Notes under the pieces: generated by a model
Seen by the model: only the letters and a program-made list of their open reading frames with translations
What the model was told of the DNA's origin: nothing
Database searches by the model: none
Position numbers and translations under genes: made by a program
Assembly: GCA_031283515.1 (NCBI GenBank)
Contig: JAITBS010000146.1
Coordinates: forward strand, 1-8,310
DNA length: 8,310 nucleotides
Direction of reading: 5' to 3'
Source: Planctomycetaceae bacterium
GTDB taxonomy: Bacteria > Planctomycetota > Planctomycetia > Pirellulales > Thermoguttaceae
Shown: positions 8,024 to 8,310 of the stretch, piece by piece
Position numbering within the stretch: position 1 is the first letter of the stretch
Layout of the letters: each line of letters starts with the position of its first letter

Positions 8024-8184
8024 AAGGTAGGCGACCTTTCGCCGAAAGGTTTTCACCTACGGTCGCAACGGTTGGGCTTACTATTGTGTTGTACGCGGTG
8101 AGTCCTTAATTTCCGTCCGTCAACAGGGGCAAGCCGGCTATCGCTGTATTGTTTAAAACGTTTCGGCGAAACGTTGACTACCTT
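8024..8184. repeat. REPIN-like element: two inverted REP hairpins
   Basis: Two 34-bp arms, 8024-8057 and 8151-8184 (read on the minus strand), match at 28 of 34 positions in inverted orientation around a 93-bp centre. Each arm starts AAG then the tetranucleotide GTAG (8027-8030; CTAC at 8178-8181), followed by a palindrome: ACCTTTCG/CGAAAGGT around C8042 on the left, ACGTTTCG/CGAAACGT around 8166 on the right. The one base pair that differs between the palindromes is changed on both sides, so pairing is kept. A GTAG head plus hairpin is the hallmark of REP sequences moved by REP-associated tyrosine transposases (RAYTs). No RAYT gene is in the window, so this would be a non-autonomous copy. 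Position just after an operon is typical for REPs. Confidence 0.75.
8034..8054 (+). terminator. Possible intrinsic terminator formed by the left REP hairpin
   Basis: The stem ACCTTTCG/CGAAAGGT is followed directly by TTTC, about 75 bp after the ABC2 stop codon. The mirror arm, read on the minus strand, has the same design with TTTT after its stem. The tiny loop and short T tract make efficiency doubtful, but REP hairpins commonly end or stabilise operon transcripts. Confidence 0.35.
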
Positions 8185-8282
8185 TGGAGTTCCTCTGGGG
8201 TGAAGAATAAAAAATAATAATTCCACTGATAGATTACGAAAAAATAAAGAGTGAACAACAAATTTTCGGATAAAGTTAAAAT

Positions 8283-8310
8283 ATGCGAATTTTAGAAATT
8301 TTCCTCGTTG
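8283..8310 (+). CDS. Possible 5' end of a further gene, cut by the window edge
   Basis: An ATG at 8283 opens a frame of nine complete codons reading MRILEIFLV to the end of the window. The hydrophobic beta-strand-like start resembles many cytoplasmic or nucleotide-binding folds, but nine residues are too few for any assignment. It lies about 100 bp past the REPIN-like element in the same direction as the exporter. No Shine-Dalgarno sequence is evident, as for the other genes here. Confidence 0.3.

Larger units (their letters stand above)
7959..8282. other. Intergenic region downstream of the exporter operon
   Basis: No open reading frame of credible length or recognisable product is seen on either strand. 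The centre is a REPIN-like element (8024-8184), which is richer in G and C than its surroundings. From about 8200 the sequence is again AT-rich, up to a possible start codon at 8283. I looked here specifically for a small precursor-peptide gene with a double-glycine leader and found none. Confidence 0.75.

Overview
The window is an AT-rich bacterial segment with long, intact genes. It holds one gene on the minus strand and a three-gene operon on the plus strand, diverging from an AT-rich gap of about 490 bp. An HlyD-type membrane fusion protein implies a Gram-negative-type (double-membrane) cell. Start codons lack clear Shine-Dalgarno sequences, and the flanks carry short dispersed repeats. 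This would fit a planctomycete or another environmental Gram-negative lineage, but the sequence does not fix the taxon and this is a low-confidence guess.

Layout. Positions 57-170 hold three tandem 34-bp repeats plus a partial fourth, just past the 3' end of the minus-strand gene. Positions 188-1729 (minus) encode a phosphomannomutase/phosphoglucomutase-family enzyme with all four active-site loops. Positions 1733-2218 are non-coding as far as I can support. They contain a diverged stray copy of the repeat core and two AT-only dyads. Positions 2219-7958 (plus) form a tight operon: an HlyD-family adaptor, an ABC transporter with an N-terminal C39 peptidase (ABC1), and a second ABC transporter with a different N-terminal domain (ABC2). 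Both internal junctions are 4-bp ATGA overlaps. Positions 7959-8282 contain a REPIN-like pair of inverted REP hairpins. A new reading frame may open at 8283 and leave the window.

How it works together. The HlyD + C39-ABC + second-ABC set matches the gene order and architecture of the NHLM (nitrile hydratase-like/Nif11-like leader microcin) export system. In that system ABC1 removes a double-glycine-type leader and exports the mature peptide, HlyD spans the periplasm, and ABC2 is a dedicated partner of less clear role. No precursor peptide, maturation enzyme or TolC-like outer-membrane protein is visible here, so the cargo is unknown. The mutase probably supplies sugar phosphates for nucleotide-sugar or polysaccharide synthesis and shows no evident functional link to the exporter.

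Most notable observations: (1) a REPIN-like element whose two hairpins differ by a compensatory base pair; (2) a C39-like Cys/His/Asp arrangement in the ABC2 N-terminal domain, with the same His-Asp spacing as in the ABC1 peptidase; (3) a 34-bp tandem array with a stray copy on the other side of the mutase gene.
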